Assembly: GCF_964204645.1 (NCBI RefSeq)
Contig: NC_134030.1
Span: 18,851,110-18,915,109 of the forward strand
Reading direction: 5' to 3'
DNA: 64,000 bases
From: Tubulanus polymorphus
Lineage: Eukaryota > Nemertea > Palaeonemertea > Tubulaniformes > Tubulanidae
Part shown: positions 1 through 11,789 of the stretch, piece after piece
Position numbering within the stretch: the stretch's first letter is position 1
Layout of the letters: each line of letters opens with the position of its first letter
Notes under the pieces: model-generated
What the model was told of the DNA's origin: nothing
What the model saw: the letters and a program-made list of their open reading frames with translations, nothing else
The model's database searches: none
Program-made: the position numbers and the translations under genes

Positions 1-1649
1 TAAATTGTCCTAGTATACGTCCCATGGTTGGACTGTTTTTGAAATAGAACCCAAATGTTAGAAATAATTCCTTGTAATTCCTTGAGCACTCACCTGGCAT
101 TTTGTATTAATTGTTTTAGGGGTAATCTGGGGAATAAAATCTGGTTGATACAATTTACACGAATGTAAAACAGTTATTAACATAAATTAAATCATTGTTG
201 ATTTTTTATTGATAGTATAATTACTTTGACATTATTTTGACAGGCGATTCGCCTCTCAGGGCAGGTCTGCGGATTCTTAAAAATGACCCTACTCAATGCA
301 TGTGGCGCAGAATTGGACAGGCGACCAGTCTAGAAGATAGAGACCGGTAACCAGTCTGACGCGAGGATACCCGGTGTCGGACAAGGCACCGGACCGATCA
401 ATAATGCACTAGCGAGGTTCGTATCCCACTCATTTGCCCGCAATTTTATCCGAAATTATTCCATGATGCCATTCACTGGCTGCCAGTTGCCAGCTGCTAT
501 AGCAGCAGTTAGAATCTAGAGATTGACACCGGGGCAAATATCGACTTAATCGACTTTTTGTCAGTGCGAACTAAGTAGACTACCGAAATTCGTCGGGGAT
601 TGAGCAAGGTCCTGTAGGTCGGTCGGCCGGCTGCAGTTTTAGATAGTGAAACGTGAAATGTGATATGAGCGAACATGTACCGGTTCCTTAGAAAATCATT
701 TTGTTACTGATACCACCCCGCGGGAAAACCTGCAATACTTTTCGGTCGTATCCGGATCTACTACAAGTTAAGTGGTGTGTTAAGAAATTACTTAAAACGC
801 CACGAGATTAAACTTAAAAACAGCACGGTACATGACGGACACGTTGACTGTTATACCAACACGGACAAGACTTCTTGAACTGCGTTAGATTTGAAAATAA
901 AAAATGAATTTCTATTTACCCTGCAAAATATAAAAAACGTAACTTAGGCCAAAAAAAGATGTCTTGTTTCTCATGATTTTGAAATCCCGTCCGCATCGGA
1001 AAAATCATCGGCAAATTAGCGATAAAAATTAAGTCCGCCCTCCCGCATCATAGCTCGAAAATAAATTTGTTTTTTTTATAAAAATTAAAATCCCCCCGCC
1101 CGCTCGCATTGATATATATATATACGCATATCGTCATCTTTTTATCATTTTATTTCTCTATGAACGTATCGAGAAAAGTTGATCGTATAAATATCATCGG
1201 CACCACACTGGTGACTCGAACCCGTATCAACGTAGTCGGTTACCGTAGGCCTAAATGTCAAAATGAGAAACAAGGCATCTTTTTTTGGCCTTATGAGCTG
1301 TTGAATGAGATGAACAATGATTTAATTTGAATTATCGATTATACGATATCGAAGTTTATATCCTCATAAGCGAGCTTTGTTGCTGTGAATATTTGAAAAA
1401 AAGTGACATCATAGAATCAAAAGGTAATTAATCATCAGCTGGTTCGATCGATATCTTCACTTCGCTTTTTCCTTTATTATTCATTCCCGAGATATGAACA
1501 AAATATAAGAATTAATTCGTAAAAAATGGTGAGAAAAGATGAAAAAATGCGGACTATCCATATGCTGCCAGAATCTTGTATTTTGTAGCCAGCTGCGACG
1601 TCTGCTCTATTATATAGCCGGTGTATTCTGACACTAAGTACTAACGGAA
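1..1649. other. Non-coding 5' flank of the OTC gene
   Basis: I see no supported gene here. All open frames are short and lack domain-like composition. A C-rich motif resembling AAATCCGYCCGCCCGCAT occurs in loose form near 985, 1033 and 1088, and again at about 2092 inside the first OTC intron, so it looks like a small dispersed repeat. The OTC promoter and 5' UTR should lie in the last few hundred bases before 1650, but I cannot place a TATA box or transcription start with confidence. Confidence 0.5.
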
Positions 1650-4600
1650 ATGGCTGCTCTTAAGTCTAAGTTCTTGACTTCATCATTTTTTAAACGCATC
1701 CGATATCACGCGTTACCACCAGTAGCGACAACTGTTTCAAAAAGAAATCATTCTGACGAGAACAAGTAAGTCGAGTTTGGTTGTGTGTATGATTAACAAA
1801 GAAACACGAACCGGGTTCCAGTTCCACAGTCCGAGTTGTAATATGGTCCCGAGAAAAAAGTGAACATTGAAAATGAATTAATTTTAACTCACAACTGTGG
1901 AACTGGTTCCAGGTTATGTTTGATTTCGATTCCTGAAATTTTAGATATAAGGTCTCCTAGTTTCCTAGTTTTTCATCAATACTGAAAACCGGGTGCGTCA
2001 CTTAAATTGTGTCCAATAAAAAGAAACAAATTTAAATGCGCACTATCCGCGTCGAGAAATTGCAGCTCTTCTATTGTTGATAGAAATGAAAATCCGTCCG
2101 CCCGCATCACGCACCAACGTTTCGCAGTCGTCGTTTTCAATGTTTGCTGGCGTACGTCGTTTCGTCTTATCTCTCTGACACAATGAGTACTCTACGTTCG
2201 ACTGTGGCAATCGAGGTTTCCACTTGTGGCAAGCGAGGATTCACCAGGTTCGCTAGACAACCACTCCCGGATTCTTCTCATATTCAATTAAAGTCTATCC
2301 ATAATTTCTCGAATTCTTTGAATGGTGATCAGTAAAAACCACCTTAAATATGAACCTTAAGATCATCTGAGTTTATCAAAATGAGTGATTTGCCTAATTT
2401 CTGATGAGAAAAAATCTAGATGAAAGTTGATTGAAAATGAACTAGATTTTGACGGGGTTGTCGCACCGTTACGCACGCCATCTAGCGGGATAGCTGGTGG
2501 CACGTAGTCCTCATTCATGGTCGTAGAGAATTTAGAAATGACGTGTCGTGTCAAACGATATTTTCTGAAACTGGTCGGTCTCACTTTAAACGACGACAGT
2601 ACTCTGTGAAGGAGGCATCAAAAATTAGAGTAAAAATCACCCTCCCTCGTTTCGAAAGAAGTAGGAAATTGTTTTTATTTCAGTTTTTTTTATTCAACGA
2701 ACTAGATAAAATAAGTATTCGCCCGCCCCCACCATGTTTTGAAAATATTTGGGACGAGAAACCATGAATAACTAATCAGTGCCCTAATGCATAATTACAG
2801 GTCCAATTCACTAATCGGACGCCATTTTCTGACGCTCAAAGATTTCGAAGCCGATGAAATAAAGCAACTACTGTGGACCGCTATGGATTTGAAACAGCGG
2901 ATTAAAGAGGACAACGAGGTAGATCGCTTTAGAACCATGATGTTATCATCTTTATAACATCGCACTAACGAATTAGATTATCGGTTATCGCCATCTTGAT
3001 GTTTCTAGACATATCGACCACTTACTGGAAAATCTATCGCTGCCTTGTTCCAGAAGAGAAGCACAAGAACGAGAACGTCCACTGATATAGGTCTGATACA
3101 AGGGCGCAGCAGAATCCTTTCAAATAATCCGCATATAATTCATTCTGAAATATCTCGCATAAGATCGCCGGTCTGGCCGAGCTTTCACTGCTGGCTTTAT
3201 GGAAAAACATATTTTCTCCAACTCTCATTTCAGGAATGTCTCTTTTGGGTGGTTACAGCATATTTCTGAGTTCCAGCGAATGCCATCTAGGAACGAATGA
3301 ATCTGTAAAAGATACGGCTAAGTAGGAAGCCCACAAAATTCACGAGAAGTAGTTCGATGACAATTATCACACTTAAACGTACATTTTCTACGTGTTTTTC
3401 AGAGTTTTGTCGGGTTTTGTTGATTGTATACTTGCTCGTGTTTTTCGTCAAACAGACCTCGATGAACTTGCTAGCGAAGGATCGGTGCCGATCATCAGCG
3501 CTATGTCCGAACGCTATCACCCACTACAGATTTTAGCCGATTTCCAAACATTGCAGGTAAAATGGACACTGTTAAATCGTTTGAAAATGTTTGAACAAAA
3601 AACATAGGCTTGTATGAGATTTAGGATTTAACCGTTTTGGTTTTAGGAACACTTCGGAGGATTAAAAGGCCTTCGAGTGGCTTGGGTTGGTGATGGCTAC
3701 AATAACATTTTGCATTCACTGCTAATGGGCTGTCCAAAACTTGGCATGGACATAAGTGTTGCCACTCCGAAGGTAAGTATCCGCGTAAAACATCTCATTT
3801 AGGCTCGAAAATGATACATTGTTTCCCCTAATCGGCCGGCTCATTTCGTAGCAAACTGCGATAAAATTTGGAACAGTATGAATTCATATTTTTAACTGTC
3901 AGGTATGTTACGCAGTAATGTACCGACCGGCTGGGTCAATCTTTAAGCTTAGCAGAAATAAGTAACAAGGTAGCAATTTTAAGCGTAATTAAAGTATCGC
4001 ATACTAAGATATAGAGATAAAATTGAAAAATTCGATATACATTCTAGGGGTTTAACGCCGAATCTGCTGTTGTCGCCGATGCCACACTGTTAAGCGAACG
4101 GGTAAAGACCTCTTATTCTGAGCATAATAGCATATATTTATTCGCGATGCGTGCTTGCTATAAATGTCGTTGGCAAATTTCAGCACAATACGGGTATATA
4201 TTTCACGAGCGATCCACGCGAAGCGGTTTACGGAGCCAACGTTATCATCACCGAATCGTGGGTCGCCCTGGGACAAGAAAGCGAAATCAAAAACCGACTC
4301 AAACCGTTTCACGGATATCAAGTCGACGAAAATGTACGTATGATTTATCATTAGCACTCGCACGCATACGTAAGTAAATACGCAAAATGTAATTTCGGTG
4401 ATTATATGAACAATCTTTTTACAAAGTCGAACTCATCGTACTAGGTTAAAAGTAAATTTGATGCAATGTGATTGCATTTTTTGGTAACATTTACGTGGTG
4501 TATTCTATAAGTGTAAAAGATTAACGGAACTTTCGTAAAAAGATCCAAGTCATCGGTAATCGGTCAGTTGTTCCTGTGTTAAAAGTTGATGAAAATCGCG

Positions 4601-4963
4601 TTGCCGGATGCTGTATTCCTGCACTGTTTACCGAGAAAACCACTAGAAGTTACGGATGATATATTCTACAGCGAAAAGAGTTTAGTCTTCCAGGAAGCAG
4701 AAAATCGACTATGGACAGTGATGGTAATCAATCAATTTGATATAGGAATCTATACAAGATTAGAAGCAGTTTTAAGTACATGCATAGATTGAAAAGTAAC
4801 GAGGATTTCGTTTAGGCGTTTGAAAAGTACAAATGCTCTAATTTATCATCATAATATGCAGTTTGTTCGCATTGTTCACGTCATGATTTCCTCCTAATTT
4901 CAGGCCGTCATGCTGCACCAACAAATGGATCACCAATGCAAGTTAAAAAGACCGCTGTTCTAG
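1650..4963 (+). CDS. OTC: Ornithine transcarbamylase, mitochondrial, ten coding exons
   Basis: OTC joins ornithine and carbamoyl phosphate to make citrulline in the mitochondrial matrix. I assembled ten exons: 1650-1765, 2801-2918, 3009-3090, 3234-3321, 3403-3556, 3647-3772, 4048-4101, 4184-4333, 4586-4723 and 4904-4963. All have GT/AG borders, phases agree, and the sum is 361 residues, normal for the family. Residues 1-38 are basic and hydroxylated with no acids until the end, like a mitochondrial transit peptide. The carbamoyl-phosphate loop S-T-R-T is at 96-99, H-P-L-Q at 174-177 and H-C-L-P at 309-312. Oddities: the ornithine loop, normally D-x3-S-M-G, reads E-S-W-V-A-L-G (270-276), and G-D-G-Y-N-N (201-206) has one residue more than the usual G-D-G-N-N. 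The family is secure. Whether ornithine is still the substrate is open. Confidence 0.93.
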
Positions 4964-7487
4964 AACGTGCTAACGAGACATTCGTTAATATGGATTCTTT
5001 GATGAATTCGATGTATTTGGATAAAATCAATAGTTTTACTCTTACTTCGTATTCTAATGCAGGGACGTTTTCTTATGATGTCATGAATTCAAGTTCAAGT
5101 TTCATATCTATTCATTGGTTTGATTATAACCAACATGCGAAGATATTTTTGAAATGGTGTATCGTACAAGGGCAGCTTCCCTCAAAAAATTAACTTGGAA
5201 AAAGTAAATTTCTCAGACTTAGTACGTATAGGCCTACCCAGAAGTTTCTTAAATCTAAGGACGTCTACATTAGAATCGGGGAATCCACTTATTTCTTAAA
5301 TTATCAAAATGGCGGCTATACAAGAGAAATAACACCCTCGAAATTATGGAATTCATCGCCTAGTTCATCGCAGTATTCACATTTCGTTTCCCCCGCGGAG
5401 GGTTTCGTTTCCTCACGCGGGTCACCGGTATCCTGGAACTCTCCATTTTGAATGTATAGATAGCGTTCATTTTTTTTTGTTCAATTAAAAAGTTTAAATA
5501 GGCTTCGCTTAAAATGCTATAATTAAGCGCGTGGATGGGTATCTAATTGATTCAAAGTCGACTACTTGGTCTGGGTTGGTTTGGCAATTCTCAATTTTAG
5601 TGACATTTTGAAATACTCGGCTGAATCATTCGAACTGGTTCAAGAAACGATGGCTGAAACTAGACGTATCGGCCCCACCCCGCGCGGTTGCGCCACCGTG
5701 CGGGATTTACGCGAAGCAACAAACACAAACATGGCCACTCTCTCAATTTTCAATGATAGAAATCGTGTGAGCATTTCAATTATTTCGGCTGTTAGGGTTT
5801 TAAGGAACAATATAAGTTGATGATGTGATATGGCGATGTTAATTAATGATAATTCCGCAGTGAAGCTAGTCACGAACGGTGCCGATTGAGTGTACAGCTG
5901 CCAAAAACACTGAAATGTGCGTAGTTGCGTAACTATTTGCAGTGAATTGCAGACGAAACATGAAGCCTTAACGGCCGTTTAGAAAATTTTTATACCAATC
6001 GCAATTGTAAAATAAAAATGAGATAGAACCTAAGTTAAAATTCTGGCCATTTCTAAAATGTTATTACTAATTTTTAGTCAGTGCCGAACGTTTAGTTTTC
6101 CAACAACAATGAGGGGTGGTAGGTAGTCATGCAATTCAAGTCATCATTTATTACACGTTACTTCCGTGTTGTTGAAAATCTCGCGAGTCCTGGACCGAAC
6201 CCCATTGAACAATGTGATCTGTGTGCTGGCCACAAATGCACACAGATCACACTACACTACCCATTACACACTCCAGTACCCACAGCTTTCATATATCCAT
6301 CCAAATATTAAGAGTGTCTTTCTTCCTGGATTGGTGTAGTTTATTTCGTATACGTGGTCAGTGAATTTATTAGGTTCATATAATCGTGTAGTCGACGCAA
6401 TGAATAGAAGTATCTGAGAACCGCGTATGAATGTACGCACAATGCATTTGATGACGTAATGAAAATCTGAGCGCGGTTTCTTTAGCTGATTACGATAGAA
6501 GAGAATACGACAATTTGTGAAATAAGGTTTACCTAGAAGTATTTCTGAAAACACTTGGACCATTGCGGAGCCAGGCGCCGTTAAGTAGCTGATAATGATT
6601 CAAGTAGATAGTGACGATAAAATGTTCCACATTTTCCGCAGAAAACAAGTAGTGGGCCCAAAGCAAAAATAACTTATAACTTATAAGTTATTAAAATAAC
6701 TAAAGATTTGTTTTTTTTCAATCAGCTTTGAACAGAAGTTTTAGACTCCTGAATCTATATGTATAACCACAGCACCCACCAGATATACAATAGTCTTGTA
6801 TTCTCCTACTCGGATATCGGCGTAGTTTCCATAGACGATTGATTATTCAGATTTAATTGAAATGTTGGAGAAATCGAACGCGGACGACCAACTATCTACT
6901 AGCGACTCCTGGCGGATCCTTGCCTGCCGTCCGTGGATTCCTCGATTTTCACAGTAGGGTGCGGGTAGCAAATGTTAATGAATTCGACTTTGACAATTTC
7001 TCAGCTTGTTATATATTAGGGGAACGTTGATATTTTATAATGGCTCGATAAATTTTAAATCCTGATTCACGTGGAGGAGCCTATTGATGTACAATGTAAA
7101 CTTTTGATTAACTCTGACCTTCTTAATTAGCTCATCTTAAGTGACCGAAACGTTGCTGAGATTCCTTTCTGCTTCTGGTCCTTTAAAATGACCAAAATCG
7201 AACTTTGTAATAGTCGACGAATTAGGGACTGTTTGCCGTTCATGTTCGGGTCCTAGAACCTTTCATATAAACCGATCTGTGACGGGCGCGTCATGTGCTG
7301 TTACAATGTGATGACACCCGGCAGCCAACGTTCTCGTCGTAAGCTGTTTCCAGCGTTTTCGCTTTGTTCGTGGATATTCAAGGACTGAGCATGTCGATGT
7401 ATACAAAGAAAAGTAACGCTCGAAGGTAGAACTGAAAGGTCGAAGCGAGAGAGTTTTATCGCAAATGTATTATTACAACCATGCAGA
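4964..7487. other. Gene-free stretch downstream of OTC
   Basis: I see no supported coding region, RNA gene or recognisable transposon here. Open frames up to about 100 codons occur on both strands but show no signal peptide, domain motif or splice continuity. The OTC 3' UTR must start at 4964. I find no convincing polyadenylation signal close to the stop; an AATAAA-containing stretch near 6010 is a distant candidate. Confidence 0.5.
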
Positions 7488-7614
7488 TTAAGGATTACCA
7501 GATATCGGATTGTCCTTTATTACAACCGCCCGGCCATAGTTCGCCTCATCTACCACCATTTCATCTGGTCTTTGTATTTTTTCTTTGCCAGTGGCTTTGC
7601 GTTTGCTTTGGTCG

Positions 7615-8070
7615 TTACCTTGGCCTTGCCTTTGCCCGAGGCAGAAAAACCTGATCTGGGTTAGGTCTATGCCCAGCATGTGCGCTAAGGCCATCTATCG
7701 TGGTATAAGTTTTTCCCTCCACAGTGTTTCCACTCAGCGGAGTAGTAAGTGATCGCGCAGTGTTGCTTGTCCATTGATCAGACAGCTGTTCCGGATTGGT
7801 TCCACTCTGCGGAGTAGAGAATGGTCCTGGAGTGTTGCTTGTCCATTCATCTGATGTATGATCGTCCTTTATTATATCTGCTGGGTCATTGTTCGTCGCT
7901 TTTACTTTCACCTTAGCTTGTCTTAACCTTCGAAAGTGGATCTGGTTCAGGTTTTCGCCAAGTCTGTGCACAGGGTCATCTACCATAATATTAGCAGCTC
8001 CCCAACTATGACTAAATTGAGCATGCGCAATTACCATCAGAATGGTCGCTAGCGCAAAAACCTTCAGCAT
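7615..8070 (-). CDS. Small secreted protein with duplicated modules (unknown function)
   Basis: I do not recognise the family. The frame gives 151 residues from the ATG at 8070. I chose this start because it opens a good signal peptide (M-L-K-V-F-A-L-A-T-I-L-M-V-I-A-H-A). A plausible 3' splice site, TTCAG, lies about 11 bases upstream, so an upstream UTR exon is likely. After the signal come two adjacent 24-residue repeats, each starting S-D-[EQ]-W-T-S-N-T and containing T-P-x-S-G. The block before them (around H-R-L-G-E-N-L-N-Q-I) is repeated at DNA level after them, but with one extra base between GAT and CAC (about 7685-7695). The second block therefore continues in another frame (H-M-L-G-I-D-L-T-Q-I), which is open to a stop at 7488-7490. 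Either the copy is frameshifted or a small splice event rejoins the frames. The product is probably extracellular. No catalytic motif is seen. Confidence 0.55.
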   Translation of the reverse strand: MLKVFALATILMVIAHAQFSHSWGAANIMVDDPVHRLGENLNQIHFRRLRQAKVKVKATNNDPADIIKDDHTSDEWTSNTPGPFSTPQSGTNPEQLSDQWTSNTARSLTTPLSGNTVEGKTYTTIDGLSAHAGHRPNPDQVFLPRAKARPR

Positions 8071-9277
8071 CGCGAATTTCTCTGAACGAAAAATTAACTG
8101 AAATTGGGAAATTTCGAATAGATTGAAAAGCGAAAAATTTTTTAAACATAGGTTTTTAAACATAGATTTAAACATAAACATATCTTAATATGATTTAAGG
8201 CGTTTAGCCGTACCACTTAGCAAATCAATAGGAACTCATAATGACTTAATGCCTTATTCACTTATCATAAGTTCGAAATTTGCTTATACGTTAAACGTTT
8301 CTACATTTACGTAATGAATGAATATGACTGAAGAGCTTGATGATAAAAGTTCTTTTTCAGAATATTCGTATTCTATCCCCAATATTTTGATTTTCGAGCT
8401 TCAAAATCGATTGAATTTGCATAATTCAGTTGCAAATAAACCCCCCATTGTGCGTGGTGGGTTGTCAGCAGCATTGGGAAAACGTGAAACTATTCTTATC
8501 TGTGCTTATAGTCTAAGCTTTCAAATCAGTTTTAACCACAAACCTATGTATTTTTCGTGGCGATTTATTGAAATTCGTTTTAACTTTTTTTTCACGAAAA
8601 TTAATCGCCACTGGGCGACTTAAAAACCTTATGCAGAATTAGAACGGATGAATTATTTAGAATATTTATTCCTAAAGATAGAAAGAGTTTTCTTTAATTT
8701 GCAAAAATTAGTTGTCATTTTTTTTCATCCGACCTCCCAAATTAGCGTGAGGACCATAGCACCGCGCTTAACAACGGAATTTTGTAATTCGTAAATCGCG
8801 CGCGGTGACGTCACTCCGGGAATACAGTACAAGCCGGAAGTTATCTGATACGCGCTACACGGGGCGCCACTTTTGATTTTCTCGTCAAAAACCACCAAAA
8901 TCAGGATGTCAAGGCGTTGTGCCGCGATGCACTGCTCACATTCGCAGAATCGATTGACTGTATGAGTGGCCAAAGGATAAGAGGAGAGCTCGGCTTTGGA
9001 CTGCATTCGTCCGTACGAAGCGAATGAATTGGAAGCCTCCTGCTACTAGTTCGAAGTCAGGACCCACGCTGTGTTATCGCCATTTTACCGATGAGTGCTT
9101 TGATACTCTCTTCCGATTTCAATGTGGCAATGCTAAGCAGTAAGCATTCTACGCAATTTTTCAATGGAATTGAGGTAGTCAGTTTACCATCACCCGCCCA
9201 CGTGCCATGGATGGCCGGATCCGTCATGTTTCCATTGTCATTATTTTTCAATTTCTAATCCAAAAAATGAACATTAA
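8071..9277. other. Gene-free stretch with a small hairpin
   Basis: No supported gene. Around 8560-8610, GTGGCGAT and ATCGCCAC face each other across about 45 bases, so a hairpin or a worn inverted-repeat element is possible. The 5' UTR exon and promoter of the minus-strand secreted-protein gene should lie just right of 8071 but cannot be placed. Confidence 0.4.
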
Positions 9278-9824
9278 GTGAACGTAAGTGTTACTGTGAG
9301 TGTTACTGTGAGTGCCTCTGTGAGTGTTACTGCGAGTGCCTCTGTGAGTGTTACTGTGAGTGCCTCTGTGAGTGTTACTGTGAGTGCCACTGTGAGGGTT
9401 ACTGTGAGTGTCTATGTGAGTGTTACTGTGAGTGCCACTGTGAGTGTTACTGTGAGTGCCACTGTGAGTGTTACTGTGAGTGTCTATGTGAGTGCTACTG
9501 TGAGTGCCACTGTGAGTGTTACTGTGAGTGCCTCTGTGAGTGATACTGTGAGTGACTCTGTGTTACTGTGAGTGCCTCTGTGTTACTGTGAGTGCCTCTG
9601 TGAGTGTTACTGTAAGTGCCTCTGTGAATGTTACTGTGAGTGCCACTGTGAGTGTTACTGTGAGTGCCTCGTGTTACTGTGAGTGCCACTGTGAGTGTTA
9701 CTGTGAGTGTCTATGTGAGTGCTACTGTGAGTGCCTCGTGTTACTGTGGTTGCCACTGTAAGTGTTACTGTGAGTGTCTATGTGAGGGTTACCGTGAGTG
9801 CTAATGTGAGTGTTACTGTGAGTG
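9278..9824. repeat. Minisatellite of 12-bp units (GTGAGTGNNNCT)
   Basis: About 45 tandem 12-bp units alternate mainly between GTGAGTGTTACT and GTGAGTGCCTCT or GTGAGTGCCACT, with higher-order groups of two and three units and a few indels. On the plus strand each unit carries GTGAGT, which matches a good 5' splice-site consensus. The open frame across it reads V-S-V-T-V-S-A-S without any start context, signal peptide or flanking exon, so I treat it as a by-product of the 12-bp period. Confidence 0.9.
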
Positions 9825-9908
9825 GTCTACTAATGAAATTTTCAATTTTGATATCTACATATAATACAATGTATAATACTATAAGATGATTTAATATAAT
9901 GTAATTGG
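9825..9908. other. Short AT-rich spacer between two minisatellites
   Basis: Unique AT-rich sequence separates the 12-bp and the 33-bp tandem arrays. Nothing else is seen. Confidence 0.6.
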
Positions 9909-10635
9909 CCTGATTAATAAACTTAGTAACCCTAGTGTTCGCCTGTGTATTAAACGCAGTAACTCTAGTGTTGGCCTGTTGAATAAACGTAGAAACCCTT
10001 GTGTTGGCCTGTTAATAAACGTAGCTACCCTAGTGTTCGCCTGTGTATTAAACGCAGTAACTCTAGTGTTGGCCTGGTGAATAAACGCAGAAACCCTTGT
10101 GTTGGCCTGTTAATAAACGTAGCTACCCTAGTGTTGGCCTTCTTAATTAACGTAATTACTCTAGTGTTGGCCTGTTGAATAAACGCAGCAACCCAAACCC
10201 TGGCCTGATTGATAAACGTAGTTACCCTAGTATTGGCCTAGTGAATGAATGTAGTTACCCTAGTGTTGGCCTGATGAATAAACGTAGTAATCCTAGTGTT
10301 GGCCTGAGTAATCCTAGTGTTAACCTGTTTGATAAACGTAGTTACCCTAATGTTGGCCTGTTTAATCAACGCAGTTACCCTAGTGTCGGCCTGTTTAATA
10401 AATGCAGTTACCCTAGTGTCGGCCTGTTAAATAAACGCAGTTACCCTAGTGTTGGCCTGATGAATAAACGTAGTAATCCTAGCGTTGGCCTGAGTAATCC
10501 TAGTGTTGGCCTGTTTGATAAACGTAGTTACCCTAATGTCGGCCTGTTTAATAAACGCAGTTACCCTAGTGTTGCTCTGATTAATAAACGTAGTTACCCT
10601 AGTGATGGCTTAGTAGGTAAACGCAGTTACCCGTA
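9909..10635. repeat. Minisatellite of about 33-bp units
   Basis: About 23 tandem units follow the pattern CCTGTTTAATAAACGCAG, then TTACCCTAGTGTTGG. The left third contains 32-nt units that break the reading frame and a three-unit higher-order repeat present twice. In the right part every unit is 33 or 21 nt, so a frame of 153 codons stays open from 10175 to 10636. It reads an 11-residue repeat, S-Y-P-S-V-G-L-[FM]-N-K-R, with regular Lys-Arg pairs. That resembles a peptide precursor, but there is no signal peptide, no Gly for amidation and no sign of exons. I call it a satellite first. Confidence 0.85.
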
Positions 10636-10786
10636 AAACTAACTTCTCATTGAAAATTGACGAATTCAATTATTCAATCGAATTCAATTGATAAGTTTGT
10701 TTGCTTCAGTCACATCTCAGGTTGTTATTTGTATACAAAAGCAGCATTTGGTTTACTAGTCACGAAAAGTACAATTTATTGGGCAT

Positions 10787-11740
10787 GTGCCCTTTAAAGC
10801 ATCATCTTATATTGAATTACCATTCACAACAAAAGCAGTAATAAATGTTCAAAATGAAGATAATAAATGTTTTCTATGGTCACTTAATAGTTGTTTACAC
10901 CCAACAGAAGATAATACGCATAGTTTTAGAATAACAGATTATCGGAAATATGAAACATTTTATAAAATTGATTAATATTCAGTAACTATAAAGATGATTC
11001 CTAAAATAGAAAAAGTTAATAATTTAGAAATAAATGTATTCGAATTAATGCAATTACCAGAGACAAAAGGTGAAAATATTAAAGATTATACATTAGAAGC
11101 TTTATAGTTAACAGAATATTTTGATGATAAAAATGTTATAGATTTATTATACTATAAAATAGATGAAAATGAGCATTATATGTGGTTAAAACAAATAGAT
11201 TTATTCTTTAGATTTTGAATCGTTAAATAAAGAATTAACTGATCAAGATAGAAAAGTAATATACAACAAAAAGCAAATTTTAAAATCGATGGATAAAGGA
11301 AATGAACTAAATGAAGATACAATTTAAGACCCTCCAACTATACTTAAAATCAGATGTTATGATGTTGGCTGATGTATTTGAAAAATTTAGAGAAGTTAAT
11401 TTAAATAATTTGTTGATCCTTGTTATTGTTATTCAAGTCCTGGTTTTACCGACTAAAGAATTGAAAAACGACAATTATATCATTTTAATTTTGAGAATAA
11501 AAAAATTATTTATAATGAAAATGCATCAAATATTGGTATTCAATGTGAATTTGATAATAATTATTCTTATAAAGATATTGTTATTCAATGTGATTTAGAT
11601 AATGAATTTAGAAAATTCAATCCTAATGAAAGAGTGTATTGTTATTGCGGAGGTAAATATTTAGAATCACATAAATCGAAGCATTATCAAAGAATTAAAC
11701 ATATCAATTATGGAAAGAATAATAATTCAATAATGAGTTG
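10787..11740 (+). pseudogene. Type-B DNA polymerase remnant, plus-strand piece
   Basis: In order along the strand I see S-S-Y-I-E-L-P-F-T-T-K with the following N-E-D-N-K-C-F-L-W-S-L block (10787-10975), a stop, the F-E-L-M-Q-L-P-E-T-K-G segment, then D-F-E-S-L (an exonuclease I-type motif) near 11208-11230. Next come Y-L-K-S-D-V-M-M-L-A-D-V-F-E-K-F (exonuclease III-type, near 11340-11390) and, in a shifted frame, D-P-C-Y-C-Y-S-S-P-G-F. A further piece at 11470-11740 has C-x-C-G-G-K-Y...H...H, a zinc-finger-like element. The exo I and exo III motifs are much closer than in intact polymerases, so an internal deletion is likely. Several stops and frameshifts make it non-functional. No polymerase palm motif is visible. 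Confidence 0.65.
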
Positions 11741-11789
11741 CAAAATTAAAATCAATTTCATCTTCTTTAGTCATGATAATTTTTTTTTT

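Noticed and set aside
9278-9761. Open frames reading V-S-V-T-V-S-A-S repeats
   Set aside because: They are produced by the 12-bp period of the minisatellite; there is no start context or flanking coding sequence.
9909-10635. Regular repeats considered as a CRISPR array
   Set aside because: Units are contiguous with no unique spacers, in an animal genome; it is a minisatellite.
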